Of a stretch of DNA of 52,870 nucleotides, positions 36,202 to 44,633 are shown piece after piece. The number at the start of each line of letters is the position of its first letter. The first letter of the stretch is position 1. Origin of the DNA: Candidatus Latescibacterota bacterium (GTDB taxonomy: Bacteria > Latescibacterota > UBA2968 > UBA8231); the NCBI GenBank assembly GCA_016187725.1, contig JACPJE010000031.1, positions 1 through 52,870 on the forward strand, given 5' to 3'. Position numbers and translations under genes: made by a program. Under the pieces are notes generated by a model, which did not search any database, was not told the origin of the DNA, and saw nothing but the letters and a program-made list of their open reading frames with translations.

Positions 36202-37856
36202 CCTGCCCTCCCTTTTCCGTAGCGTTCCTCCATCCAGGAGGCCAAGCGGGTCAGCAGGAAGGTGGCGACAAAGTAGAAGAGCGCCACCATGGGCCACACT
36301 GCCAGCGGATCGGCGTACCGGCCGGCCAGCTCCTGGCCCGCCCGGGTCAGTTCGGTGAGGCCCATCACCGAGACCAGGGAGGAATCTTTCAACATGGCCA
36401 CGGCCTCGTTGGTCAGCGGCGGCACCATGCGCCGCAGGGCCTGGGGCAGCACCACGTAGCGCATCGATTGGGAGGAGGTCATACCCAGGGAACGGGCCGC
36501 CTCGTTCTGCCCCTTTTCGATGGAGAGCACCCCGGCCCGGCAGATCTCGGCGATGTACGCACTGGCGTTGACCCCCAGTGCCGCCACCCCCGCGGCCCAG
36601 GCCGTCAGCGTGAGCCCGATGGCCGGCAGCACGAAATAGGCGAAGAAGATCTGCACCAACAAAGGGGTGCCGCGCAGCAGCTCTACGTAGGTGGCGGCCA
36701 GCCACGACACGGGCCGGTACGGAGCCAGGCGCAAGAGGGCCACTGCCAGGCCCAGGGGCAGGGCCAGCACGTACGCAGCCGCTGTCAGTTGCAGGGTCCA
36801 GATCAATCCCTTCCACAACACCGGCAGGAGCTGGTCGGCCAGAGAGGGGCCGCGTTCCGGTTTTTCCTCCTCGCCGAACCACTTGGCGTGGAACTTTTCG
36901 TACTCGCCCTCTGCCCGTACCTGGGCCAGGGCCTGGTCCACCGCGGCCACCAGGTCCGGGTCCTCCTTGCGGCAGACAAAGCCGTACTGGTCCTGGGTGA
37001 GCAATTCCCCCACCATCTTCAATCCGGGAAAACTGCGCGTGATCATCCACTGGATGGTGGGCGCATCCCCCACCACCGCACTGATCCGCCCCTGCTGCAG
37101 ATCGAGCAGGGCCAGGTCCATGGAGGCGTACTTGCGGATATCCACCCCGCCCTGGCGTTCGAGCATGTACTGGGAGGTGGTGTTGATCTGCACCCCGGCG
37201 GCCTTGCCGGTCAGATCGATGGGACTGAGTGTGCCTTCCTCCTCCTTCCGCACGCAGAGGATCTGGCCCGCGTCGTAGTACGGGGCGCAGAAGGCCATCT
37301 CCGCCTGCCGTTCTGGCGTGATGGTGACCGCGGAGATGATCATGTCGTACTTGCCGGCGATCAGCCCCGGGAAGATCCCGTCGAAGCTGACATTGGTCCA
37401 GAGGACCCGCACCCCCAGCCGGCGGGCAACCGCCTCACCCAGGTCGATGTCGAAGCCCTCGTACACCTCCCCCACCTTGCTCTCAAAGGGCGGGTACGTG
37501 GCATCGGTGCCGATGTGGATCTCCCCGCTGCGCCGGATGCGCTCCAGCCCGCTCTCCCCCCAGCAGGGCAGGATCAGGAGGAACAGGAAGAGCAGAAACA
37601 GCGGCGGGGAGATGACCCCGAGACCTTTCCCGGGGAGTGGCCGGGCAGGGAAGTCCGCGTGGCCGGGGGCGGGGCAGCGGAGCCAGAGCGAGCGAGGCGC
37701 AACGCCCCAACGTATGGGGCGTTGCGAGGGAAGGGTCTTGGGGGAGGGCAGCGCTTTTTGCGCCGCACCCCAACGTATGGGGTGCGGCAGGACGCGCCTT
37801 GGGAAAGGCCGGAGTGGGTCGCTCCCCGACGCCACAGCATCACGGTATTTATCCAC
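36198..37856 (-). CDS. glnP: Fused amino-acid binding protein and ABC permease (GlnH-GlnP type)
   Basis: Single polypeptide: signal peptide ([18 protein letters not shown], about 85-103 of the longest frame), family-3 solute-binding domain ([11 protein letters not shown] ... [16 protein letters not shown] ... [17 protein letters not shown]), then a permease of four to five helices with the EAA loop [20 protein letters not shown]. Such fusions are best known in Gram-positives. There is no ATG near the signal peptide. The only standard in-frame starts are GTG at 37856 and 37835, beyond repeat copy B, so about 70 residues would be encoded by the repeat; a CTG at 37600 directly before the signal peptide is an alternative. 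N-terminus therefore uncertain. Confidence 0.85.
   Translation of the reverse strand: MDKYRDAVASGSDPLRPFPRRVLPHPIRWGAAQKALPSPKTLPSQRPIRWGVAPRSLWLRCPAPGHADFPARPLPGKGLGVISPPLFLLFLFLLILPCWGESGLERIRRSGEIHIGTDATYPPFESKVGEVYEGFDIDLGEAVARRLGVRVLWTNVSFDGIFPGLIAGKYDMIISAVTITPERQAEMAFCAPYYDAGQILCVRKEEEGTLSPIDLTGKAAGVQINTTSQYMLERQGGVDIRKYASMDLALLDLQQGRISAVVGDAPTIQWMITRSFPGLKMVGELLTQDQYGFVCRKEDPDLVAAVDQALAQVRAEGEYEKFHAKWFGEEEKPERGPSLADQLLPVLWKGLIWTLQLTAAAYVLALPLGLAVALLRLAPYRPVSWLAATYVELLRGTPLLVQIFFAYFVLPAIGLTLTAWAAGVAALGVNASAYIAEICRAGVLSIEKGQNEAARSLGMTSSQSMRYVVLPQALRRMVPPLTNEAVAMLKDSSLVSVMGLTELTRAGQELAGRYADPLAVWPMVALFYFVATFLLTRLASWMEERYGKGRAG
37601..37832. repeat. Double-hairpin dispersed repeat, copy B
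   Basis: Same block order as copy A: GGCGGGGAGATGACCCCG, CTTTCCCGGGG, hairpin 1 at 37698-37726 (12-bp stem CGCAACGCCCCA, loop AACGTA-type), GGGAAGGGTCTTGGGG linker, hairpin 2 at 37762-37788 (11 bp), then GGAAAGGCC and GTGGGTCGCTCC. It contains an extra GGCAGCGGAGCCAGAGCGAG block also seen in copy C. It abuts the signal peptide of the ABC gene. The remaining 140 bases to the aminotransferase hold a possible promoter only. Confidence 0.8.
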
Positions 37857-37976
37857 TATTCGTTCAGCTTCCTTCTCATAGACTCATTCCAGCACCGCTA
37901 TTGGCACCCCTCCGGACGCCGTATATTTATACGCATTCCACCGCTCCAGAGAAAGTATCTCGACCGGAGAACCCCG

Positions 37977-39320
37977 ATGAAACTCGACGCGCGCCAGGAA
38001 AGACTGCTGCGCCTCACCTTCCTCGACTATCAACAGACCTCCGCCTTCATCGCCAATCCACTCATCGTCCACCGGGCTTCCGGGCTTTACTACTGGGACG
38101 TGGAAGGCAAACGCTATTTCGATGGGATCGGCGGCATCTTTGTGGCCACCCTGGGCCATGGCCACCCCCGCGTGCTGGAGGCCATGCGCCGGCAGCTGGC
38201 ATTGCTCAGCTGTGCCCCGCCCATGCACGGCCCCGCGGACGTCACCCTGGATTTTGTCGAGCGCCTGGGCCGCTCAACACCGGGGAACCTGAACTTCATC
38301 AAACCCTTCAGCGGCGGCTCCGAGTCCGTCGAGGCGGCCCTCAAGTTCGCCCGGCAGTACTTCCGCCAGACCGGCAGGCCGGGGAAGTACAAGTTCCTCA
38401 GCCGGTACCACGGGTACCACGGCGCCACCTTCGGGGCCATGTCGGCCAGCGGCACGGGCAAGCGCAAGACCCCCTTCGAACCGCACCTGCCCGGTTTCCT
38501 GAAAGTATTCCCCCCCACTTACTACCGGGACCGCTTCTCCTCCTGGGAGGAGTGCAACCGCTTCTGCGCCCGGATGTTCGAGGACACCATCCTCAACGAG
38601 GACCCCGACACCGTAGCCGGCGTCATCCTGGAGCCCATCGGCAACACCGGGGGGATCATCACCCCCACCGAGGAGTACTTCGCGCTCATCCGCGTCATCT
38701 GCGACCGCCACGACGTGCTGCTGATCTTCGACGAGATCATCACCGGCTTTGGCCGCACAGGGAATATGTTCGCGGCCCAGACCTTTGGCGTGACCCCGGA
38801 TATCATCTGCGGGGGCAAGGGCCTGTCGAGTGGGGCCATCCCCCTGGGGGCGATGATGGCCCGCGAGGATATGGGCGGGGCCTTTCTGGGCGCCGAGGAG
38901 GAGGGAGTGCATTTCGCCCACGGCCACACCTTTGCCGGCAATCCCCTGGCCTGCGCCGTGGGGATCGCGGTACTCGACGAGATCGAGGAAAAGGGCCTAG
39001 ACCACCGGGCCGCCGAACTGGGCGAGTACCTGGCCGCCCGCCTCGAAGGCCTCAAGAAATACGGGGTGGTCCGCGAGGTGCGCGGCCGAGGCCTGCTGCG
39101 CGGGGTGGAGCTGGTGAAGGACCCCCAGACCCTTGAGCCCTTCCCCGAACTGGGCAAGGCCCTCAAGCGCACTGCCCTCGACAACGGCCTGATCCTGCGC
39201 GTCGATCCGAACTGGTTCGCCGTGGCCCCGGCCCTGATCGCCGAGGAAAGCGATCTGGACGAATTGTGCGACCTCATCGAAAAGAGCCTGGTGCAAGCCC
39301 TCGCCCAGGTGAAGACTTGA
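37977..39320 (+). CDS. Class III PLP aminotransferase (acetylornithine/4-aminobutyrate type)
   Basis: 447 aa. The start at 37977 has GGAG. Signatures in order: GLYYWDVEGKRYFDGIGGIF, GHGHPRVLEA, SGGSESVEAALKFAR, RYHGYHGATFGAMS, LLIFDEIITGFGRTG, ICGGKGLSSGAIPLGA with the PLP lysine Lys281, and HGHTFAGNPLACAVG. Transfers an omega- or alpha-amino group to 2-oxoglutarate or pyruvate; members include putrescine-pyruvate and beta-alanine aminotransferases, and I cannot decide the substrate. Cytoplasmic. Neighbouring amino-acid transporter and amidase suggest use of nitrogen compounds (inference). TTGGCA and TATATT occur upstream with short spacing. Confidence 0.9.
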   Translation: MKLDARQERLLRLTFLDYQQTSAFIANPLIVHRASGLYYWDVEGKRYFDGIGGIFVATLGHGHPRVLEAMRRQLALLSCAPPMHGPADVTLDFVERLGRSTPGNLNFIKPFSGGSESVEAALKFARQYFRQTGRPGKYKFLSRYHGYHGATFGAMSASGTGKRKTPFEPHLPGFLKVFPPTYYRDRFSSWEECNRFCARMFEDTILNEDPDTVAGVILEPIGNTGGIITPTEEYFALIRVICDRHDVLLIFDEIITGFGRTGNMFAAQTFGVTPDIICGGKGLSSGAIPLGAMMAREDMGGAFLGAEEEGVHFAHGHTFAGNPLACAVGIAVLDEIEEKGLDHRAAELGEYLAARLEGLKKYGVVREVRGRGLLRGVELVKDPQTLEPFPELGKALKRTALDNGLILRVDPNWFAVAPALIAEESDLDELCDLIEKSLVQALAQVKT

Positions 39321-39339
39321 GAGCCGTGATGGCCAGCCA

Positions 39340-39440
39340 GCGGCGGGGAGATGACCCCGCAGGACTTCCCCGGAGCGCAACACCATATAAATGGTGTTGC
39401 GGGGGTGAGGCTGCGGGGTGGCAGAGCCAGAGCGAGAAAG
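39340..39440. repeat. Hairpin dispersed repeat, copy C (short form)
   Basis: Begins CAGCGGCGGGGAGATGACCCCG exactly like copy B apart from the base after it, has a shortened TTCCCCGG segment, one perfect hairpin at 39376-39401 (11-bp stem CGCAACACCAT, loop ATAA), then CAGAGCCAGAGCGAG shared with copy B. Hairpin 2 and its flank are missing. It occupies the 154-base gap before the amidase. Confidence 0.75.
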
Positions 39441-39474
39441 GGCCATGCAGTACCCAAGTGGTCACCCCCTAACT

Positions 39475-41085
39475 ATGCGACCGCTCCCTGATCCCGCCCC
39501 CCTGACCCGCCGGGCCTTCCTCGGCCAGACCCTGGCCACCGGGGCCCTGACCCTGCTGGCGCGCCCTTCAACAGGTGAGGAATCCATGCCTTCATTTGAA
39601 CTTGAGGAAGCCACCATCGCCGGCTTGCAGGCCGCCATGCAAGCCGGCCAGCTCAACGCCGAGTATCTGGCCGAGCAGTACCTCGCGCGCATCGAGCGTC
39701 TCGACCGCCACGGCCCATCCCTCAATTCAGTCATCGAACTCAACCCCCAGGCCCTGGAGATCGCCCAGGCCCTCGACCAGGAGCGCCGGGCACAGGGACC
39801 GCGCGGCCCCCTGCACGGCATCCCGCTGCTGCTCAAGGACAATATCGACACCGGGGACCGCATGCAGACCACCGCCGGTTCCCTAGCCCTGGCCGGCTCC
39901 CTCGCCCACCGAGACGCCTTCATCGTCCAGAAACTGCGCGCGGCCGGCGCCCTGATCCTGGGCAAGACCAACCTGAGCGAATGGGCTAATTTCCGCGCCT
40001 CCCATTCCACCAGCGGCTGGAGCGGCCGGGGCGGGCTGACCCGCAACCCCTATGCCCTGGACCGCAACCCCTGCGGCTCCAGTTCGGGGTCTGGGGTGGC
40101 GGCTTCGGCGAATCTGTGCGCCGCGGCCATCGGCACCGAGACCGATGGATCGATCGTATGTCCGGCCACCACCAACGGCATCGTCGGTTTCAAACCGACC
40201 CTGGGCCTGCTTAGCCGCAGCGGCATCATCCCCATCGCCCACAGCCAGGACACTGCCGGCCCCATGACCCGCAGCGTGACAGATGCCGCCCTGCTGCTGG
40301 GCGTTTTGGCCGGTCCGGACCCCCGCGATCCGGCTACCACGTCCTGCCCCGCCCTTCCCGACTACACTGCCTCCCTCGACCCGGCCGGCCTCAAGGGCGC
40401 CCGGCTGGGCGTGGTGCGCAACTCTTTCGGCTTCAGCGAGGCCGTGGACCGGCTGATGGAGGAGAGCCTGGCGGCGCTCAGGCATCTGGGCGCCGAGCTG
40501 GTCGATCCCCTGGAGCTGCCCACCCTGGGGAAGTACGACGACTCGGAGATGGAGGTGCTGCTCTATGAGTTCAAGGCCGATCTCAACGCGTACCTGGCTG
40601 GTCGCCCCGGAGTTCCGGTCCACTCCCTGGCCGAACTGATCGCCTTCAACGAAGCCCACCGCGAACAGGAACTGTCTTACTTCGGCCAGGATCTCCTGGT
40701 CAAGGCCCAGGCCAAGGGGGATCTCACCAGCCCGGACTACCTGCAGGCCCTGGAAAAGAACCACCGCCTCTCCCGCGGCGAAGGGATCGATGCCCTGCTG
40801 AGCACCCACCAGTTGGATGCCTTGGTCGCCCCCACCGGCGGCCCGGCCTGGCTCACGGACCTGATCAACGGCGACCACTACGGTGGAGGCTGCTCCACCC
40901 CGCCGGCAGTGGCCGGGTACCCCCATATCACGGTGCCGGCCGGCTTTGTCCGCGGCCTGCCCGTGGGCCTCTCCTTCTTCGGAGGGGCCTGGAGCGAAGC
41001 CACCCTCCTCAGGCTGGCCTTTGCCTTTGAGCAGGGCACCCGGGCCCGCCGGCCCCCGCAGTTCCTCCCTTCGGCGAGCCTATGA
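39475..41085 (+). CDS. Amidase-signature hydrolase with Tat signal
   Basis: 536 aa. N-terminal [20 protein letters not shown] is a twin-arginine signal, so the enzyme is probably periplasmic. Amidase-signature catalytic triad: Lys121 in [11 protein letters not shown], cis-Ser in GSSSGSGVA (202-204), nucleophile Ser226 in [11 protein letters not shown]. Full-length for peptide amidases and related secreted members; hydrolyses amides to acid and ammonia. No clear Shine-Dalgarno; repeat copy C lies directly upstream. Its stop TGA lies 1 base before the ATG of the MFS gene, which implies coupling. Confidence 0.9.
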   Translation: MRPLPDPAPLTRRAFLGQTLATGALTLLARPSTGEESMPSFELEEATIAGLQAAMQAGQLNAEYLAEQYLARIERLDRHGPSLNSVIELNPQALEIAQALDQERRAQGPRGPLHGIPLLLKDNIDTGDRMQTTAGSLALAGSLAHRDAFIVQKLRAAGALILGKTNLSEWANFRASHSTSGWSGRGGLTRNPYALDRNPCGSSSGSGVAASANLCAAAIGTETDGSIVCPATTNGIVGFKPTLGLLSRSGIIPIAHSQDTAGPMTRSVTDAALLLGVLAGPDPRDPATTSCPALPDYTASLDPAGLKGARLGVVRNSFGFSEAVDRLMEESLAALRHLGAELVDPLELPTLGKYDDSEMEVLLYEFKADLNAYLAGRPGVPVHSLAELIAFNEAHREQELSYFGQDLLVKAQAKGDLTSPDYLQALEKNHRLSRGEGIDALLSTHQLDALVAPTGGPAWLTDLINGDHYGGGCSTPPAVAGYPHITVPAGFVRGLPVGLSFFGGAWSEATLLRLAFAFEQGTRARRPPQFLPSASL

Positions 41086-41086
41086 G

Positions 41087-42253
41087 ATGATCCGCTCCCT
41101 GCCGCGCACCGTGATCGTGCTGGGCCTCGTCAGTTTCTTCACCGACTTTTCCAGCGAGATGATCTACCCCCTGCTGCCGGTATTCCTCACCGGGGTCCTG
41201 GGAGCCGGGGCCGTAGCCCTGGGCCTCATCGAGGGGGTAGCCGAGTCCACCGCCTCCTTGCTCAAGGTGCTCTCGGGTACCTGGACCGACCGCACCCAGA
41301 AACGCAAACCCTTCATCCTGGGCGGGTACAGCCTGGCCGGGGCCGTGCGGCCCCTCATCGGGTTGGCCACCAGTTGGACCCTGGTGCTGGGCATGCGTTT
41401 CCTGGACCGGGTGGGCAAGGGCCTGCGCACCGCCCCCCGCGACGCCCTGATCGCCGATGCGGTGGACGAGGCCCAACGCGGCCGGGCCTACGGGTTCCAC
41501 CGCTCCCTGGACCACGCCGGAGCAGTGGTCGGCCCCCTGGCTGCTGCCGGCCTGCTGGCCCTCGAAGGAGTCTCCCTGCGCCACGTCTTTCTGCTGGCCG
41601 CCCTCCCCGCCGCCCTCGTGGTGCTGCTGATCGCCCTGGGCATCCGCGACCAGCTGACGACCGCCCAGCCCGATCCGGCGGCGCGCAACCTGTGGCGCGG
41701 CTGGAAGGAACTGGGAGGGAATTTCAAGCGCCTGCTGCTGGCGGTGCTGGTCTTCACCCTGGGCAACTCCACCGACGCCTTCCTGCTGCTCAGCCTGACC
41801 CAGGCCGGTGTGGAGCCGGCCTGGGTCGCGGTGTTGTGGTCCCTGCACCACGGGGTGAAGATGCTGGCCACCTACTGGGGGGGATCGCTGGCCGACCGCC
41901 TGGGCTACCGGCTGCCCATCCTGGGGGGCTGGGTGCTCTACGCCCTGGTCTACGCCGGCTTCGGCCTGGCCCACACCGCCCCAGCTCAGATCGCCCTCTT
42001 CATGATCTACGGAATCTACTTCGGCCTCACGGAGCCGGCGGAGAAGGCCTGGGTCTCCCGACTGGTGCCCCAGTCCCTGCGCGGCACGGCCTTTGGCTGG
42101 TACCACGGGGCAGTGGGCATCGGCGCCCTGCCGGCCAGCCTGCTCTTCGGTTTCATCTGGCAGCAGGCCGGGGCCCCGGCGGCCTTTTTCGCTGGGGCGG
42201 GGCTAGCTGGGTGTGCGGCGCTCCTGCTCTTGGGGGTGCGGGCGGCACGGTGA
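41087..42253 (+). CDS. MFS transporter
   Basis: 388 aa, about 12 membrane segments. Opening LGLVSFFTDFSSEMIYPLLPVFL and the loop GTWTDRTQKRKPFILGGYSL (motif A equivalent) plus RFLDRVGKGLRTAPRDALIAD are typical of a drug/metabolite MFS subfamily found beside other hydrolases. Substrate unknown. ATG at 41087 lies just after the amidase stop. Its 3' end overlaps on the other strand a short frame with a perfect ribosome site. Confidence 0.85.
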   Translation: MIRSLPRTVIVLGLVSFFTDFSSEMIYPLLPVFLTGVLGAGAVALGLIEGVAESTASLLKVLSGTWTDRTQKRKPFILGGYSLAGAVRPLIGLATSWTLVLGMRFLDRVGKGLRTAPRDALIADAVDEAQRGRAYGFHRSLDHAGAVVGPLAAAGLLALEGVSLRHVFLLAALPAALVVLLIALGIRDQLTTAQPDPAARNLWRGWKELGGNFKRLLLAVLVFTLGNSTDAFLLLSLTQAGVEPAWVAVLWSLHHGVKMLATYWGGSLADRLGYRLPILGGWVLYALVYAGFGLAHTAPAQIALFMIYGIYFGLTEPAEKAWVSRLVPQSLRGTAFGWYHGAVGIGALPASLLFGFIWQQAGAPAAFFAGAGLAGCAALLLLGVRAAR

Positions 42254-42293
42254 AGAGGATGAGGGTTTCCACCTGCTCGGCGAACTGCCCCAT
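42153..42293 (-). other. Orphan gene start: short frame with strong ribosome site after the TMTC-like gene
   Basis: Just after the TPR gene stop the minus strand reads AAAGGAGG, five bases, ATG. The 46-residue frame begins MGQFAEQVETLILF, plausible protein, but from residue 15 on it is antisense to the MFS gene and turns into a proline/arginine-rich shadow. Likely the first codons of a fourth operon gene whose remainder was lost; a real 46-aa protein is less likely. Confidence 0.4.
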
Positions 42294-42304
42294 CTTTTCC
42301 TCCT

Positions 42305-44629
42305 TTAACGGTGCAACTGGCGCCGCAGGGCTTCCACCTGCTGCTGCACCTGTTGTCTGAGGGGGTTTTCGGCGGGTTGCAGATGCAGGAAGCGCTCATA
42401 AGCGGCCAGAGCTTCCTCCCCCTTGCCCAACCTGAGCAGCGCGGTGGCCTGGTCGCACCAGGCCTGGGCGTTTTCTGGCTGCAGCCTCAGCACCTGCTGG
42501 TACGCCCCGACCGCCTGCAGGTACTTGCCGGCCCGCGCGTACGCCCCCCCCAGCAATTCCCAGAAACTCACCTGTTTGGGTTCCAGCTCCACGGCCTTCT
42601 CCAGCGCTGCCACCGCTTCGAGGAGCCGGTCGTACTTGAGATTTACCTTGCCGATATTGGCATAGGCCACCCCCAGCTGCGGCTCGAGCTGAGCCGCCTT
42701 GCGAAAGGCTTCCAGCGCCTCGGGGCTGTTGCCCAGAGCGGCCAGACATTCCCCTATGGCATTGTAGATCCGCCCCGACTGCTTCCCCCCCTGCAGGGCC
42801 TGCTCGTAATAGGTTTTGGCCTGGGTCCAATTGCCCTGCCGGCGGGCCTCGTCCCCCAGGTGCAACTGCACTTCAGCCTCGTCCTGGCCCGCTTGCTGGT
42901 ACGCCTCCCGGGCTTCCTGTTCCTGGCCCAACCCCAGAAGAATATCGCCTCGCAAGAGCCAGAAGGCCCGCTCCTGTGGCCAGCGCCGCAGCGCTTCCTG
43001 CAACAGGGCCAGCGCCTCCTGGGGCCGGCTGCGATAGGCCTTGGCCAGGCCCTTGTGCGCCTCCGGGTTCTCAGGGTCCAGGGCCAGGGATTGGACAAAG
43101 GCCGCGGCGGCGGAGTCGGCCTGGCCCATATTCAAGAACGCCTTGCCCAGATTGTGGTAGATGGAGGGGTGGGGCTGGATGGCCAGGGCCTGCCGGTACT
43201 CGGCCAGGGCCTCGGCCGATCTGCCCTGCTCCAGATACGCATTGCCCAGATTGTTGTGGGCCTCGATCAACTCGGGGCGGATCTCCAGGGCGCGCCGGTA
43301 GCTGGCGATGGCTTCCTCCAGGTGATCCTGATGCAAGTAGGCGGTGCCAATGTTATAGTGCGCCCGGTCCAGTTCCGGGTTCAGTTCCAGGGCCCGGCGG
43401 CTGGCCGCGATGGCCTCTGGGTACTGGCCTGCTTCCAGGTAGGCCTTGCCCAGATTGACATAGGGACGGGCCATCAGCGGCCCCTTGCGCACCGCGTCAG
43501 TCCACAGGCTCAACTCGTCCTGCCAGGCCTGGTTGCGCAAAAAACACAGCAGGGCCAGGGGCAGCAATGCCAGCAACCAGGTCCGTCCCAGCCAACGGCT
43601 CATCCCCCCCAACCCCAGCGCCAGGGCGGCCAGAGGCAGGTACAGGCGGTTCTCATTGACCAGCACATTGAGCGGCACCAGGGCCGAGGGCAACAGGGCC
43701 AAAGCCGACCAGCCCAGACAGAAAAGCGCGGTCCTGCTGCTCCCCTTGCCCAGCACCACCGCTGCCGAAACCAACAGGAGCGACGCCAGCACCACTGCGC
43801 CCTCTCCCCACCCTTTGGCCACTGAGAATTGCGGTTCCACGCTCAGATGCACCGGCGCCACGAGGGTCCACCCATAGAAAACCACTCCCTTGAGTTGGGT
43901 GGCCCACTGGGCGCCCAGGGCCCGCACCGGCTCTCCCATGGCCTTGCCCACAATGGCGCGGGTCCACAACAGATACACCACCGAGAGCACTGCCGGCCCG
44001 GTCAGCAGTCGCCAGGGCCGGCGCGGCGCCAAGAGGCACAGATACAGCCCGGCTGCCAGGGGAAAGGTGAAGGCGATCTCCTTGCTGGCCAGCCCCGCTG
44101 CATAACACAGCCCCACCCAGACCAGGTGCCGGGGGCGCAGTTCCTCCTCCCCGGCGCGCACCACCAACCACAGGCCCAGCAGATAGAAAAAGGTGGCCAT
44201 CAGCGCCGAGCGGCTGCTGATATAATTGACCGGTTCGCTCACCACCGGGTGGAGCAGGAAGAGCAGGCAGGCCAGCCAGGCCCCCTTCCCCGCCAGCCGG
44301 CGCCCCAGCAGCCAAACCAGCCAGACATTGGCCAGGTGCAGGATCAGATTGACCAGATGATATCCCCAAACCTCAGCTCCCCCCAGGGCGTAGTTGAGCG
44401 CATAGCTGGTCAGCAGCAAGGGCCGGTACATGCGGGCTTCGGGCATGGCGGAAAAAGTGCCCGGGTCCACAAAGAAGCGGGGTATCTGAGTCAGGGAGCG
44501 CAGATGGGGATTGTCGACGATGGAGTGGGCGTCGTCGTAGTGGAAGCTGTTGTCGAGGGTATTGGCAAAAAGCGCCAAGCCGCCGGCGGCGATCAGGGCC
44601 AGCGGAGTGCGTTGCAGGAGATCCTTCAT
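42305..44629 (-). CDS. TMTC-like membrane protein with C-terminal TPR array
   Basis: 774 aa. Residues about 1-390 hold some 10 membrane helices and the opening FHYDDAHSIVDNPHLRSLTQ, typical of TMTC/DUF1736-type GT-C proteins; the DD pair is the luminal/periplasmic acidic motif expected for polyprenyl-phosphate-sugar glycosyltransferases. Residues about 395-765 contain roughly ten TPR units (for example ARPYVNLGKAYLEAGQYPEA, AHYNIGTAYLHQDHLEEA). Likely glycosylates protein or lipid at the periplasmic face (inference from the fold). Starts 4 bases after the flippase stop; last intact gene of a three-gene glycan operon. Confidence 0.82.
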   Translation of the reverse strand: MKDLLQRTPLALIAAGGLALFANTLDNSFHYDDAHSIVDNPHLRSLTQIPRFFVDPGTFSAMPEARMYRPLLLTSYALNYALGGAEVWGYHLVNLILHLANVWLVWLLGRRLAGKGAWLACLLFLLHPVVSEPVNYISSRSALMATFFYLLGLWLVVRAGEEELRPRHLVWVGLCYAAGLASKEIAFTFPLAAGLYLCLLAPRRPWRLLTGPAVLSVVYLLWTRAIVGKAMGEPVRALGAQWATQLKGVVFYGWTLVAPVHLSVEPQFSVAKGWGEGAVVLASLLLVSAAVVLGKGSSRTALFCLGWSALALLPSALVPLNVLVNENRLYLPLAALALGLGGMSRWLGRTWLLALLPLALLCFLRNQAWQDELSLWTDAVRKGPLMARPYVNLGKAYLEAGQYPEAIAASRRALELNPELDRAHYNIGTAYLHQDHLEEAIASYRRALEIRPELIEAHNNLGNAYLEQGRSAEALAEYRQALAIQPHPSIYHNLGKAFLNMGQADSAAAAFVQSLALDPENPEAHKGLAKAYRSRPQEALALLQEALRRWPQERAFWLLRGDILLGLGQEQEAREAYQQAGQDEAEVQLHLGDEARRQGNWTQAKTYYEQALQGGKQSGRIYNAIGECLAALGNSPEALEAFRKAAQLEPQLGVAYANIGKVNLKYDRLLEAVAALEKAVELEPKQVSFWELLGGAYARAGKYLQAVGAYQQVLRLQPENAQAWCDQATALLRLGKGEEALAAYERFLHLQPAENPLRQQVQQQVEALRRQLHR

Positions 44630-44633
44630 CGGT

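Noticed and set aside
38274..38927. Antisense frames in the aminotransferase gene
   Set aside because: No ribosome site and no domain; shadows of the PLP enzyme.
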